NCBI RefSeq assembly: GCF_035762065.1
Contig: NZ_DASTPW010000002.1
Span: 62,001 to 126,000, forward strand
From: Methylibium sp035762065
GTDB lineage: Bacteria > Pseudomonadota > Gammaproteobacteria > Burkholderiales > Burkholderiaceae_C
Direction of reading: 5' to 3'
DNA: 64,000 nt
The position numbers and the translations under genes are program-made. The notes under the pieces were generated by a model. The model made no database searches. It was not told the origin of the DNA and saw only the letters and a list, made by a program, of their open reading frames with translations. Below are positions 18,201 through 25,369 of the stretch, one piece after another. Position 1 is the stretch's first letter, and every line of letters begins with the position of its first letter.

Positions 18201-18773
18201 CGAAGGACCACCGTCGCCCCCGAGCGGCAGATGGAAAACGGTAGGCTGGCGCGGGCGCTCTGCCGCCGTGGCGTGCGCATCGGAACCACCACGACGACCC
18301 AGGCCTTCCGGCCGCGAGGGATTGCGCTGAAGCTCGATGCCCTGCGGCTGTGCAGCATCCGGCACCTGCGCGGCGCCTGTTTCTATGGGCAACGAAGAAA
18401 GACGACCGTCGACGCTTTGCATAAGGGGCAACCAGGACTGAGGCGCTTCACGGCTCGAGCACGCGGCCCGATCCACCAGGCGCGACTGGTAGCTTGACGA
18501 TGGCAGCTCCGTGCTGCGGCGACGCAGAGCTTCTGAATCGATGTCGGTCGAAACGAAAGTCGCGCGCCGGCGAACGGGGGTGAGCAGCGTCGACGGCTGA
18601 AGCCATGCGACGCTTCGGCGCCGGCGGTTCGAAGAGGCCGGTCGAGGCCGTGTGGCGACGGGACCGCGGCTTCGCTCGGCCACCGTCGGCGGGTGGAAAC
18701 CCCAGATCCGAACGCGGGGCGCGCGCCGCGCGCGATCATCGCGCGCCGGGCGATGATCGATATGGGCAACCAC
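12225..18773 (-). CDS. Giant protein, candidate AvrE/HopR1/XopAM-type type III effector
   Basis: This is an open frame of 2,182 codons rich in Ala and Arg, with no signal peptide and no obvious enzyme motif. From about residue 1580 it shows alternating, beta-rich segments (RGRLSSSTTVGLNTDRAFSV, VPFLSVQGKFIVGLDQRREA, LVFGVRNGVSGEGGLGIGVG). From about residue 1780 comes a second block (GLSLGFPGNLGGLGFNGGVR, VFSLAGVPVGITTNSEVVTR). The order and pattern resemble the C-terminal beta-barrel part of the AvrE/DspE family; this comparison is from memory. The middle is helical (AMRNGMDHNAPGSAYAKAND). The N-terminus is Ser/Arg-rich and disordered and carries a 59-residue tandem repeat. The start is unsettled: GTG at 18773 or 18476, or ATG at 18422 (the only ATG). 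No PIP box was found upstream. An alternative is an unrelated large toxin or adhesin-like protein. Confidence 0.6.
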   Translation of the reverse strand: MVAHIDHRPARDDRARRAPRVRIWGFHPPTVAERSRGPVATRPRPASSNRRRRSVAWLQPSTLLTPVRRRATFVSTDIDSEALRRRSTELPSSSYQSRLVDRAACSSREAPQSWLPLMQSVDGRLSSLPIETGAAQVPDAAQPQGIELQRNPSRPEGLGRRGGSDAHATAAERPRQPTVFHLPLGGDGGPSEGETTEGSASDLDMLRRYRGGSDGTQFPSRSHGTAPTAKGEQGTPPSFHLPLVGDGGPPEGETTEGSASDLDMLRRYRERSDGTQFRSRSHGTAPTAKGEQGTPPGGAGWAGGATPSRSASIRRSGGAAASEVERRPTQTAATFAQAYKHAGGELNAAYAEPPREPRPAAAPERRQPRSPLAAGFSALRRMAPGWREKRPDVTERLGVFAQPRNMNRDSRRATEAERPGKVRPVAAASSAIVSGGVDVTHAQGRTAQLPPVIPAMDFRAVNEELKREDRLSDALRSALEPQRAANPEIGRFRNRFPEPDPAADTRRLRTALTDPPSEFDGTGAYVPPSKGRLERLLGRMAGPLSHERLMGRVQALQRQRHDDPVPGEGRLEAATSQQLSQQQERLMARMTGQEQLRIAKVACQRSKAYISKAERNLVDAQQTLIGVRNLTSSARERAALDVVLHGDAMPERDRLLDAGLLDVAELAARREDLRACQMQLAGAERSLALLSARRPDEVVEGVTVRELMAVRERDVELHQIDAHRQRELVEDAVARLSPQTVSRYVHHVADTLAADLFELRDAMQSLPESSSTKSPLHEALAELDGPDARAALRALARLAPALHAAVDEATSAAEDGAPSLDADTRLLLRRAGTLAVRAGRMPMIERGAAAFFEAVRVRHSLPAAASGPRAAALREAAAADVAQITEDLAAMRLHLQAQEHGVEALETELQAATARSRAAERRATEHMLGAPAQHGFAAAASYTPRNVAAFKDALMGVYDRIAARTDLEARASSPAMVVGGAMRALSMASEGDLALATAAAIHLSRTRLVDLARPAQTPGPAEAAARRAASLLARVPRGIEILQHLTGDAGPVFVQGSRPPDPRLEAVKIFLRSQADFEDPPEWPEGVRTQVAAFRRRAGEAAAIAAAADDPRAALARTTTAQRAAFHAMRNGMDHNAPGSAYAKANDAMLELSRWLRAMNTPGLHALTPFIAMEQAIHVMDTTGNPTVRRVHDQMVRTANDNLVSIVHHGAPPGFASFERTALLSLLQEVAAQGERVDVGALKIDPAMLERARAAAQAQGLEPDADPRERAAGAAGRSAAEFAFDGLLDKALEDGHVTGHAVLEGLRNAMKRTNPAVYAESADIDSIRRFVDALTAEHPRAGALASLDLALERARQAPDAAIGASDLLASALLALPPRPTLTRDQLEALPADARAVHELVEHLHDFEHRLSGSELVRELLPLLGEDEAAAGRRAGDEAVSARLPELQRRLDALSRSLPGLHSLHMARALVDGLSSDVAHDPRALSRPLQQSHALPLATWRADASMRRQAAVGDAFTAMWQHAQAEGMSVAGLMSHARSHMAAFASSSAAPAVADFDAAVGLAESQDRIKHAPPPRNADELLDTLKYTLTNMTWRDRGRLSSSTTVGLNTDRAFSVPTPVPFLSVQGKFIVGLDQRREAVFETFMSSPAGPQLVFGVRNGVSGEGGLGIGVGFSTDLIAGEPAPAAPASGAQPAAAATENSDAKLQGSLRVYAEGRGRYEASVEDGVSLRVPRYLGHEARLHDQFLSLVNDLLRIARDGRPSADGRPADLFGELLAAQPEASLGPQKVRRDALSSEGLVEGGLSLGFPGNLGGLGFNGGVRRRRESANSTTQPTAYVHWPNADSKITTQVTMQGNLGWSPLPIRDTETRTPPATPAPTEGGPPAAAAPSETSTVFSLAGVPVGITTNSEVVTRVNRRLGEQTYFDGEHFYDWAARGYEVNDMKMFRDSTLARLSQWAELAAIRAPQGIPPEDRYALGEKFVLDLVSQAQAIGKRNQTTTAVSFDILLPEFDPQIDHLHREAWFAARRGDAPAVKATEALLDRLFTDPDARRVALMHVSNSTRSTVQVGLDYFVKAQATYAGESRKTMIQVPQANPIVDGPLAERRPIPPGIRPAVASPAGTPASTASTSASATLAPKQKTRWVPGLPAITESKDSQAPERMPGSTSGSKPRKSPDLPPIAEAD
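17886..18236 (-). repeat. 177-bp tandem repeat, two copies, inside the giant gene
   Basis: Two head-to-tail copies of a 59-codon unit lie in frame (18236-18060 and 18059-17886; the last codon of copy two differs). Each encodes FHLPL-GDGGP-EGETTEGS, then DLDMLRRYR and FxSRSHGTAPTAKGEQGTPP. The copies differ at only a few bases, so the duplication is recent or kept uniform. The unit sits in the disordered N-terminal region of the candidate effector. Confidence 0.9.
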
Positions 18774-18804
18774 AGCGAAGCTGCCTATCGTCCGCCCCCG
18801 TCAA

Positions 18805-19674
18805 ATGCCCCGCAAGACTTGCATGCACATCGACGGTCGGACACGCGTCTTTCTCATCCTCGGCGATCCCGTCGCTCAGGTGCGGGCGCCGGAAGTCTTC
18901 AATCACCTGTTTCGGCGCCACGGCATCAATGCGGTCCTGGTGCCGGCCCATGTGCCGCCGGCCGAGTTGCCCGGCTTCGCGCGCGCTGTCTTCAAGGCCG
19001 GGAACATCGACGGCCTGTGGCTCGCCATCCCCCACAAGACCGCGATGGTCGGCCTCCTTCAGCAGTGCGACGCGCTCGGCAGCATCGCCGGGGCCGTGAA
19101 TGCCGCGCGGCGCAACCCGGACGGTTCGACCAAGGGCGGATTGTTCGACGGCGTCGGCTTCGTCAAGGCGCTCGATCACTTCGGCCTGCCGCCGGAAGGG
19201 CGCCGGGCCTTGGTGGTTGGCGTCGGCGGCGGCGGTGTGGCGATCGCGGCCTCGCTCGCGCAGCGCGGAGTGAGCCGGCTCTCGCTGTTCGACGCGGTGC
19301 CCGGCCGGGCCGTCGAAGTCGCGCAGCGTGTCCGTACCGCTTTCGACGTCCGCGTGGAGACGCCAGCGACCAGCGATCCCTCGGGCCACGACCTGGTCGT
19401 CAATGCCTCGCCGCTTGGGCTGCAGAACCACGACCCCTTGCCTTTCGACGTCGAACGCGTCGACGGCGGTGCTGCGGTGGTCGACATCGTCATGAAGAAC
19501 CAGCCGACGCCGCTTCTACGCGCCTGCCGTGCGCGCGGCATCAGCGCCCACCCGGGCTTCGAAATGCTGGTTCAGCAGGTGCCCGAATACCTCGCATTCT
19601 TCGGCTTCCACGACGCGGCGCGCGCCGTGCAGGCCGACGCTTCCGACGTGCGCGCGTTGATGCACAACGCCTAG
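18805..19674 (+). CDS. Shikimate/quinate dehydrogenase-like protein (AroE family)
   Basis: This 289-residue NAD(P)-dependent dehydrogenase of the AroE/QuiB/YdiB family would interconvert shikimate (or quinate) and 3-dehydro products in the cytoplasm. The catalytic Lys is in WLAIPHKTAM, GAVNAARRN matches the GAVNT motif, and the catalytic Asp lies in LFDGVGFVKAL (canonical NTDGxGF). VGVGGGGVAIAASL is the nucleotide loop. VVNASPLGL and the C-terminal HPGFEMLVQQVPEYLAFFG are family hallmarks. It lies upstream of an ABC transporter and a dehydroshikimate dehydratase, so a catabolic rather than biosynthetic role is inferred. The ATG at 18805 was used; an internal ATG at 18823 is possible. Confidence 0.88.
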   Translation: MPRKTCMHIDGRTRVFLILGDPVAQVRAPEVFNHLFRRHGINAVLVPAHVPPAELPGFARAVFKAGNIDGLWLAIPHKTAMVGLLQQCDALGSIAGAVNAARRNPDGSTKGGLFDGVGFVKALDHFGLPPEGRRALVVGVGGGGVAIAASLAQRGVSRLSLFDAVPGRAVEVAQRVRTAFDVRVETPATSDPSGHDLVVNASPLGLQNHDPLPFDVERVDGGAAVVDIVMKNQPTPLLRACRARGISAHPGFEMLVQQVPEYLAFFGFHDAARAVQADASDVRALMHNA

Positions 19675-19716
19675 GCACGTCTTTTTCGCCCACCAAGAAC
19701 TTTCAGGAGACCCCCG

Positions 19717-20859
19717 ATGACGCGCATTCCCTCGATCCTTCTGGCCGCTGCCGCGCTGACCTTCGGCGCCGCCTCGGCCCAAGCTCAGGCCCTCAAGATC
19801 GCCGTGCTGCAAGAGCTTTCGGGGGCCGGGGCGACCGCAGGCACGAATGCGAAGAACGGTGTGCTGCTGGCGATCAAGGAGATCAACGCGGCCGGGGGCA
19901 TCCTCGGCAAGAAGATCGAAGTCACGGTGTCGGACACGCAGTCGAACCCCGGCGTTGCGAAGGGCCTCGCGGTGAAGGCCATCGACGACGGCGTCTTCGC
20001 GGTGATGGGTCCGACCTTCTCCGGCTCGATCATGGTCAGCATGGCCGAGACCAAGCGCGCCGAGACGCCCAACTTCACCGGCGGCGAGGCGGCCGCGATC
20101 ACGCAGCAGGGCAACCCCTACATCTTTCGCACCAGCTTCACGCAGACCACGGCGATGCCGAAGGTTGCCCGCTACATGGCCAGCAACCTGAAGGCCAAGA
20201 CCGTCGCGGTGCTCTTCGTCAACAACGACTTCGGCAAGGGCGGCCGCGATGCGTTCGCGAAGGCGGCCGCGGCTTCCGGTCTGCAGGTGGTCGCCGACGT
20301 CTCGACCGAGTCGGGTCAGGTGGACTGGTCGGCGCCCGTGCTCAAGGCCAAGCAGAGCAACGCCGATGCGGTATTCATCTACACGAACGAGGAGGAGTCG
20401 GCGCGTGCCCTGCGCGAACTGCGCAAGCAAGGCTGGACCAAGCCCATCGTCGGCGAGACGACGCTGGTCGGCCAAAAGGTTATCGAGCTGGCCGGCGAGG
20501 CGGCGAACGGCGCCGTGGCGCACGTCGGGCTGACGGTCGATGCGCCGAATCCGTTGATGCTCAAGTTCAAGGCCAAGTTCTTCCAGGAATACAAGTACAT
20601 CTCGGATCACAACGGCATCAAGGGCTACACGGGCATGTACGTGCTGAAGGCCGGCATCGAGAAGGTGGGCAAGCTCGATCGCGTCGCTGTCGCCAAGGCC
20701 CTGCACGGCTTGACCGTCTCGGCGGCCAAGGAGCCTGGCGTCATCATGGATGTGAGCGTCGACCAGAACGGTGACCTCGACCGCGAGAGCTTCATCGTCG
20801 AAGTCAAGGACGGCAAGCAGGTGGTCAAGGAAGTGCTGCCGGCGCTCGCCAAGAAGTGA
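19717..20859 (+). CDS. Branched-chain-type ABC transporter substrate-binding protein (LivK-like)
   Basis: This 380-residue periplasmic binding protein belongs to the leucine/isoleucine/valine-binding (Peripla_BP_6) family. It has a signal peptide ending SAQAQA, then LKIAVLQELSGAGATAGTNA, GVLLAIKEINAAGGILGKKI and VAVLFVNNDFGKGGRDAFAK, all typical. The ATG at 19717 follows TTTCAGGAGA. It is the first gene of a five-gene transporter unit. Many transporters of this family in Burkholderiales move aromatic or hydroaromatic acids and not amino acids. Given aroE upstream and the dehydroshikimate dehydratase downstream, quinate, shikimate or protocatechuate is the most reasonable ligand; this is inference. 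Confidence 0.92.
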   Translation: MTRIPSILLAAAALTFGAASAQAQALKIAVLQELSGAGATAGTNAKNGVLLAIKEINAAGGILGKKIEVTVSDTQSNPGVAKGLAVKAIDDGVFAVMGPTFSGSIMVSMAETKRAETPNFTGGEAAAITQQGNPYIFRTSFTQTTAMPKVARYMASNLKAKTVAVLFVNNDFGKGGRDAFAKAAAASGLQVVADVSTESGQVDWSAPVLKAKQSNADAVFIYTNEEESARALRELRKQGWTKPIVGETTLVGQKVIELAGEAANGAVAHVGLTVDAPNPLMLKFKAKFFQEYKYISDHNGIKGYTGMYVLKAGIEKVGKLDRVAVAKALHGLTVSAAKEPGVIMDVSVDQNGDLDRESFIVEVKDGKQVVKEVLPALAKK

Positions 20860-20955
20860 CGGATCGAAGTGCGCACCCCGCCCCTGAGCGGGCGGGAGCG
20901 CGAGGTGCTGGGCGCCGCCGCAGGGCGCGATGGAGGGCGTCGAAGCCCTGAAGAC

Positions 20956-21831
20956 ATGACCGACTTTCTTCAACTTTTTATCTCGGGTCTCGCCACCGGC
21001 GCGATCTACGGGCTGGCCGCGCTTGGCTTCACGCTGCTGTGGCAAGCCTGTGGCACGATCAACTTCGCGCAAGGCGAGTTCGTGATGCTGCCGGCCTTCG
21101 CGATGCTGGCCTTCGCAAGCTTCGGCGCGCCGCTGCCGCTCAGCTTCATGCTGACGTGCGTGGTGGCGGTGCTGGTGCTGGGCTACGCCTTCAAGCGGGG
21201 CATCGCCGACCCGCTCTTGCGCCACGGGCTGATGCCCGTCGTCGTGGCGACCATCGGCCTGGCGATCGCAGTGCGCAACGGCGTGCGCGCCGGCTATAGC
21301 GCCGAGGCGCATCCGTTCCCGAGCCTGTTCGCCGACAAACTGTTCACCATCGCAGGCGTCACGGTGACGCTGGCGGATGTGGGGACGCTGGTGACTGCGC
21401 TGGTGCTGGTCTTCGCGACACAAGCGTTCCTGCAGAAGACCGTGACGGGTCGCGCGATGCAGGCCGTGGCGCAGAACACCGACAGTGCCACCGTGCTCGG
21501 CATCAATGTGCCGCGCATGATCCTCTACACGTTCGCCATCAATGCGCTGCTCGCCTGTGCGGCGGCGCTGCTCATCACGCCGACCTACCTCGCCAAGTTC
21601 GACATGGGCGAGCCGCTCGGCACGAAGGCGTTCTTCGCCGCGATCATCGGCGGCTTCAACAACTCGCGCGGCGCGCTGCTCGGCGGGCTGATCGTCGGCG
21701 TCAGCGAGAACCTCGCCGCCGCCTACATCTCGGCGGCCTACAAGGACGCCGTGGCTTTGGTGGTGTTCATGGTCGTCATCCTCTTCAAGCCGCAGGGACT
21801 GCTCGGCAAGAAGGTCGAGCGCAAGGTTTGA
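20956..21831 (+). CDS. Branched-chain-type ABC transporter permease (LivH-like)
   Basis: This 291-residue inner-membrane permease has about eight hydrophobic helices, beginning MTDFLQLFISGLATGAIYGL, a classic LivH N-terminus. GTINFAQGEFVM and ATIGLAIAVRNGVR are family signatures, and ALLGGLIVGVSENLAAAYIS is the C-terminal EAA-like region. The ATG at 20956 was preferred over an upstream start at 20869 that would add a charged leader. It is 96 bp after the binding-protein gene and 10 bp before livM, so the unit is an operon. Confidence 0.93.
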   Translation: MTDFLQLFISGLATGAIYGLAALGFTLLWQACGTINFAQGEFVMLPAFAMLAFASFGAPLPLSFMLTCVVAVLVLGYAFKRGIADPLLRHGLMPVVVATIGLAIAVRNGVRAGYSAEAHPFPSLFADKLFTIAGVTVTLADVGTLVTALVLVFATQAFLQKTVTGRAMQAVAQNTDSATVLGINVPRMILYTFAINALLACAAALLITPTYLAKFDMGEPLGTKAFFAAIIGGFNNSRGALLGGLIVGVSENLAAAYISAAYKDAVALVVFMVVILFKPQGLLGKKVERKV

Positions 21832-21841
21832 TGAGGTCGCT

Positions 21842-22828
21842 ATGAAGAAACTCCATCTTGCAGGCCTCGTCCTCGCCGCCGTCGTGATGCTCGGCGTGCC
21901 GCCGCTGCTCAAGAGCTACGGCATCTACCTGTTCAGCTACTGGCTGGTCTTCATCATCGCGACGATGGGGCTCAACCTCACGGCCGGCTACGCCGGCCAG
22001 AAGTCGCTGGGTCATGCGGCCTTCTTTGGCATCGGCGCCTACACCGTCGCCATCCTGATGCAGGCTGGCTTGAGCTTCTGGGTCGGCCTTCCGATCGCGA
22101 TGCTGGGCTGCTTCGTCATCGGTCTGGCGATCGGCTTTCCCGCCCTGCGCGTGCAGAGCATCTACCTCGCGTTCGCGACGCTGGGTTTCAACACCGCGGT
22201 GTGGCTCGTGATGCGCAACGAGGAGTGGCTCACCGGCGGCACGTTCGGCATCAACAACATTGCGCGCCCCAGCTTTTTTGGCCTGAGCCTCGACAGCCAT
22301 CTCGCGTACTACTACTTCGTGCTCGGCATGACGATGCTGCTCGCCGCCTTGCTGTGGAGGTTGCTGCGCTCGCCGTGGGGCAAGGCGTTCACGGCGTTGC
22401 GCGACAACCCGATCCGCGCCGAAAGCCTTGGTGTCCACGTGCAGGCCTACACGCTGCTGAGCTTTGCGATCGGCGCCGTCTACGCGGGCATCGCCGGGGC
22501 GTTGTTCGCTAGCCTCGTGCAGTTCATCGAGCCGGCGCCGTTCTCCGTGGGCGCATCGATCATGATGTACCTGATGGTGGTGGTCGGCGGCCCCGGCTAT
22601 TTCTTCGGACCGGTGGTGGGCGCGGCGGTGGGTGTGCTGCTGCCCGAGTGGCTGCGCTTCGCTCAGGCCTGGTACCTGTTCGTCTTCGGCGCGGCGGTGA
22701 TCGTGCTGATGCTGTGGCTGCCTGACGGCCTGCTCAGCATCCCCGACAAGCTGCGGGCCAAGCGCATGGCCCGCGAAGCGTCGGCTCAGCGCAGCGCAGC
22801 AGCGGCGCAGTTGGGGGCACGGACATGA
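21842..22828 (+). CDS. Branched-chain-type ABC transporter permease (LivM-like)
   Basis: This 328-residue second permease of the transporter has about ten hydrophobic segments. LNLTAGYAGQKSLGHAAFFG is the LivM signature (L..G..G..S.GH..F.G), and GKAFTALRDNPIRAESLGVH contains the cytoplasmic coupling motif (AxRDNxxRAxxLG). Its stop overlaps the livG start by ATGA, so translation is coupled. The C-terminal tail is basic and cytoplasmic. Confidence 0.94.
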   Translation: MKKLHLAGLVLAAVVMLGVPPLLKSYGIYLFSYWLVFIIATMGLNLTAGYAGQKSLGHAAFFGIGAYTVAILMQAGLSFWVGLPIAMLGCFVIGLAIGFPALRVQSIYLAFATLGFNTAVWLVMRNEEWLTGGTFGINNIARPSFFGLSLDSHLAYYYFVLGMTMLLAALLWRLLRSPWGKAFTALRDNPIRAESLGVHVQAYTLLSFAIGAVYAGIAGALFASLVQFIEPAPFSVGASIMMYLMVVVGGPGYFFGPVVGAAVGVLLPEWLRFAQAWYLFVFGAAVIVLMLWLPDGLLSIPDKLRAKRMAREASAQRSAAAAQLGART

Positions 22829-23571
22829 GCGCGGCGGTGTTGAAGGTCGAGGGCTTGAAGAAGGCCTACGGTGCGATCAAGGCCGTCGATGACGTGTCCT
22901 TCGAGGTGATGCCCGGCGAAATCTTCGGCGTCATCGGGCCCAACGGTTCGGGCAAGACGACGATGTTCAATAGCGTGCTCGGGCAGATCGCGCCCGACGC
23001 CGGCAAGATCGAGCTCCATGGCAGGGACATCACCGGCGTCTCGCCGACGCAGCTCAATCGCCTGGGCGTCGGCCGCACCTTCCAGACCCTCCAGGTGTTC
23101 GGCAAGATGACCGTGCGCGACAACTTGATCGTCGCTGCGCAGGAGCACCGCGGCACGATGACCAGCCGCATGTTCGCGCCGACCGATTCCGGCCTCGGCG
23201 CCAAGGCCGATGCGCTGATCGAACAGTTCCGCATCCGTCACGTCGCGGACAAGAGGGCGGGCGAACTCAGCTACGGCCAGCAGAAGCTCGTCGACATCGC
23301 GATGGCCTTCATGAGCGAGCCGGCGCTGGTGCTGCTCGACGAGCCCTGCGCCGGCGTCAACCCGAGCCTCGTCGGGGGCATCAGCAGCCTGCTCAAGGAG
23401 TTGAACCGCACCAGCAGCAGTTCCTTCATCGTGATCGAGCACAACATGGACTTCGTGATGGACCTCTGCCACCGCGTGATGGTGATGGTCGAAGGGACGG
23501 TGATGGCGATCGGCACGCCGGCGGAGATCCGGGCGAACAAGCAGGTGCTCGACGCCTACCTGGGGAGCTGA
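22825..23571 (+). CDS. Branched-chain-type ABC transporter ATPase (LivG-like)
   Basis: This 248-residue ATP-binding subunit has Walker A GPNGSGKTT (residues about 36-44), a Q-loop near RTFQTLQVFGKMTV, signature ELSYGQQKLVDIA, Walker B ALVLLDEPCAGVNP and switch His in VIEHNMDFVM. The ELSYGQQ signature and the AGVNP segment identify LivG as opposed to LivF. The start overlaps livM and the stop is one base before livF. Confidence 0.94.
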   Translation: MSAAVLKVEGLKKAYGAIKAVDDVSFEVMPGEIFGVIGPNGSGKTTMFNSVLGQIAPDAGKIELHGRDITGVSPTQLNRLGVGRTFQTLQVFGKMTVRDNLIVAAQEHRGTMTSRMFAPTDSGLGAKADALIEQFRIRHVADKRAGELSYGQQKLVDIAMAFMSEPALVLLDEPCAGVNPSLVGGISSLLKELNRTSSSSFIVIEHNMDFVMDLCHRVMVMVEGTVMAIGTPAEIRANKQVLDAYLGS

Positions 23572-23572
23572 C

Positions 23573-24322
23573 ATGGCCGGAGACAGTTGCATCGAATTCG
23601 ACGACGTCGTCGCCGGCTATGGCGACTTCATGATCCTCAACAACCTGAGCTTCAAGGCGAAGCGCGGCAAGATCACCTTGCTGCTCGGCCCGAACGGCGC
23701 CGGCAAGAGCACCGTGCTGAAGGCACTGTTCGGCATGCTGAAGGTGCGCCAAGGGCGCATTCGTCTCGACGGCAAGGACATCACCGGCGCGTCCGCGAAA
23801 GACCTCCTTGTCCAGCACGGCGTCGCTTTCGTTCCCCAAGGGCGCAACCTGTTCGGCCAGCTCTCCGCCTACGAGAACCTCGAACTCGGCGGCATCACGC
23901 TGGGCATGAAGACGACGCGCGAGCGCATACCGGAGGTGCTTGAGCTTTTTCCCCGCATCAAGGAGCGGCTCCACAGTGCGGCCTCCTCGCTTTCGGGCGG
24001 CGAGCAGAAGCAACTCGAGGTCGGCCGCGCGCTGCTGCTGCGGCCCAAGGTGATCCTGATCGACGAGCCGTCCATCGGGCTGTCGCCGCTGGTGGTGCGC
24101 AACGTCTTCGTGCTGCTGCGTCAGCTGGCAGAAGCCGGTACGACGGTGCTGATGGTCGAGCAGAACGTCAAGAGCGCGTTGAAGATGGCCGACGAGGCCA
24201 TCGCCCTGGAATCCGGGCGATTGGTGCTGCACAAACGGGCCGACGAACTGCTGGCCGATCCGCACATCGAGCGGCTGTTCCTTGGTGGGGCTGCCGCATT
24301 GACGACCTCCTCGGCAGCATGA
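23573..24322 (+). CDS. Branched-chain-type ABC transporter ATPase (LivF-like)
   Basis: This 249-residue second ATPase has Walker A GPNGAGKST, the LivF-specific VAFVPQGRNLFGQLSAYENL, signature SLSGGEQKQLEVGRALL, Walker B VILIDEPSIGLSP and switch region MVEQNVKSAL. It is the last gene of the transporter operon. The next 150 bp (24323-24472) hold GC-rich short dyads and no gene before the HPPD-like gene. Confidence 0.94.
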   Translation: MAGDSCIEFDDVVAGYGDFMILNNLSFKAKRGKITLLLGPNGAGKSTVLKALFGMLKVRQGRIRLDGKDITGASAKDLLVQHGVAFVPQGRNLFGQLSAYENLELGGITLGMKTTRERIPEVLELFPRIKERLHSAASSLSGGEQKQLEVGRALLLRPKVILIDEPSIGLSPLVVRNVFVLLRQLAEAGTTVLMVEQNVKSALKMADEAIALESGRLVLHKRADELLADPHIERLFLGGAAALTTSSAA

Positions 24323-24472
24323 ACGCACATCCGGGGCCGTCGAAGGCCCGCCTTGCGATGAGCGGGCCCGCCTTGACGCTTAACCTCACCATGCCGGCGT
24401 GATCGAGCCCTGATCGCCGCGCGCCGAGGCCGCTGGCGCGGCGCGGTCCAACTCCCCGTGACAGGTCATCAT

Positions 24473-25369
24473 ATGGACACCGTCGAAAGCCGCGAAGCCG
24501 TCATACCCACCGCCAATCCACTGGGACTCGACGGCATCGAGTTCATCGAGTACGCGACCAGCCGTCCGCAAGCGCTGGGCCAGCTGCTCGAGCAAATGGG
24601 TTTCCGTCCCATCGCGCGCCACCGGTCGCGCGAGGTGCTGCTCTACCGGCAGGGCGACATCAACGTGATCGTCAACGCGCATGACGCGCCGGGCGCCGCA
24701 AAGGGCGCGGGCACGCTGGCGGAAGCGCCGGTCATCGCCGCGATCGCGCTGCGCGTGCGCAACGCCGCGGCGGCCTACCGACATGTGCTCGAACGCGGCG
24801 CCTGGGCCGTGCCGACGCACGTCGAGGTGATGGAGCTCAACATCCCCGCCATCCACGGCGTTGGCAGCAGCCGCATCTACTTCGTCGATCGCTATCGCGA
24901 GTTCTCGATCTACGACGTCGACTTCACGCCGATCCCTACGGTCGAGATGCATCCTCCGGCGTTGACCGGACTGCACTTTTTCGGCGTGGTGCAGTACGTT
25001 GGCCTCGATCGCGTCGAAGACTGGACTGAGTTCTATACCGAGCTGTTCGGGTTCACCGCCATTCCCGACAGCGAGCGTTTCGGCGTCATGCCGCGCGGTC
25101 GCGTCCTTAGCAGCCCGTGCGGACAGTTGATGGTGCAGCTGATCGAGCCCGAAGTCGGCCAGTTCGATTTCGACCACAGCGAACTCCTGCAGCGCATCGG
25201 CCTGGGCACCCCCGACGTCGAGACGACCGTGGCGGCGCTCAGGCAGCGCGGCGTCGGCTTCATCGAGTCGACCGGCGTGCAGACGAGCCCGCGCGGCGCG
25301 TTGACGGAAACGCGGCTGGGCAGCGTCGTCTTCGAACTTGTGCGCAGCATGCGAGGGGCCGGCGCGTGA
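24473..25369 (+). CDS. 4-hydroxyphenylpyruvate dioxygenase-like protein (C-terminal-half homologue of QuiC)
   Basis: This 298-residue vicinal-oxygen-chelate protein resembles 4-hydroxyphenylpyruvate dioxygenase. LDGIEFIEYATSRPQALGQL opens the first module and LTGLHFFGVVQYVGLDRVED the second. Of the three iron ligands of true HPPDs, the first His is present (GLHFF) and the Glu is present (VVFELVRS), but the middle His (usual VQHIAL) is Arg (LQRIGL). Loss of iron binding is therefore likely. In Pseudomonas-type 3-dehydroshikimate dehydratase (QuiC) an HPPD-like domain is fused to a TIM barrel; here the two are separate genes joined by a GTGA overlap. The ATG at 24473 follows an AGG site; a GTG at 24458 is an alternative. 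Confidence 0.82.
   Translation: MDTVESREAVIPTANPLGLDGIEFIEYATSRPQALGQLLEQMGFRPIARHRSREVLLYRQGDINVIVNAHDAPGAAKGAGTLAEAPVIAAIALRVRNAAAAYRHVLERGAWAVPTHVEVMELNIPAIHGVGSSRIYFVDRYREFSIYDVDFTPIPTVEMHPPALTGLHFFGVVQYVGLDRVEDWTEFYTELFGFTAIPDSERFGVMPRGRVLSSPCGQLMVQLIEPEVGQFDFDHSELLQRIGLGTPDVETTVAALRQRGVGFIESTGVQTSPRGALTETRLGSVVFELVRSMRGAGA

Noticed and set aside
18422..18805. Possible PIP box for the giant candidate effector
   Set aside because: All CGAA words in this region were checked and none pair at the 20-base period needed for TTCGB-N15-TTCGB.
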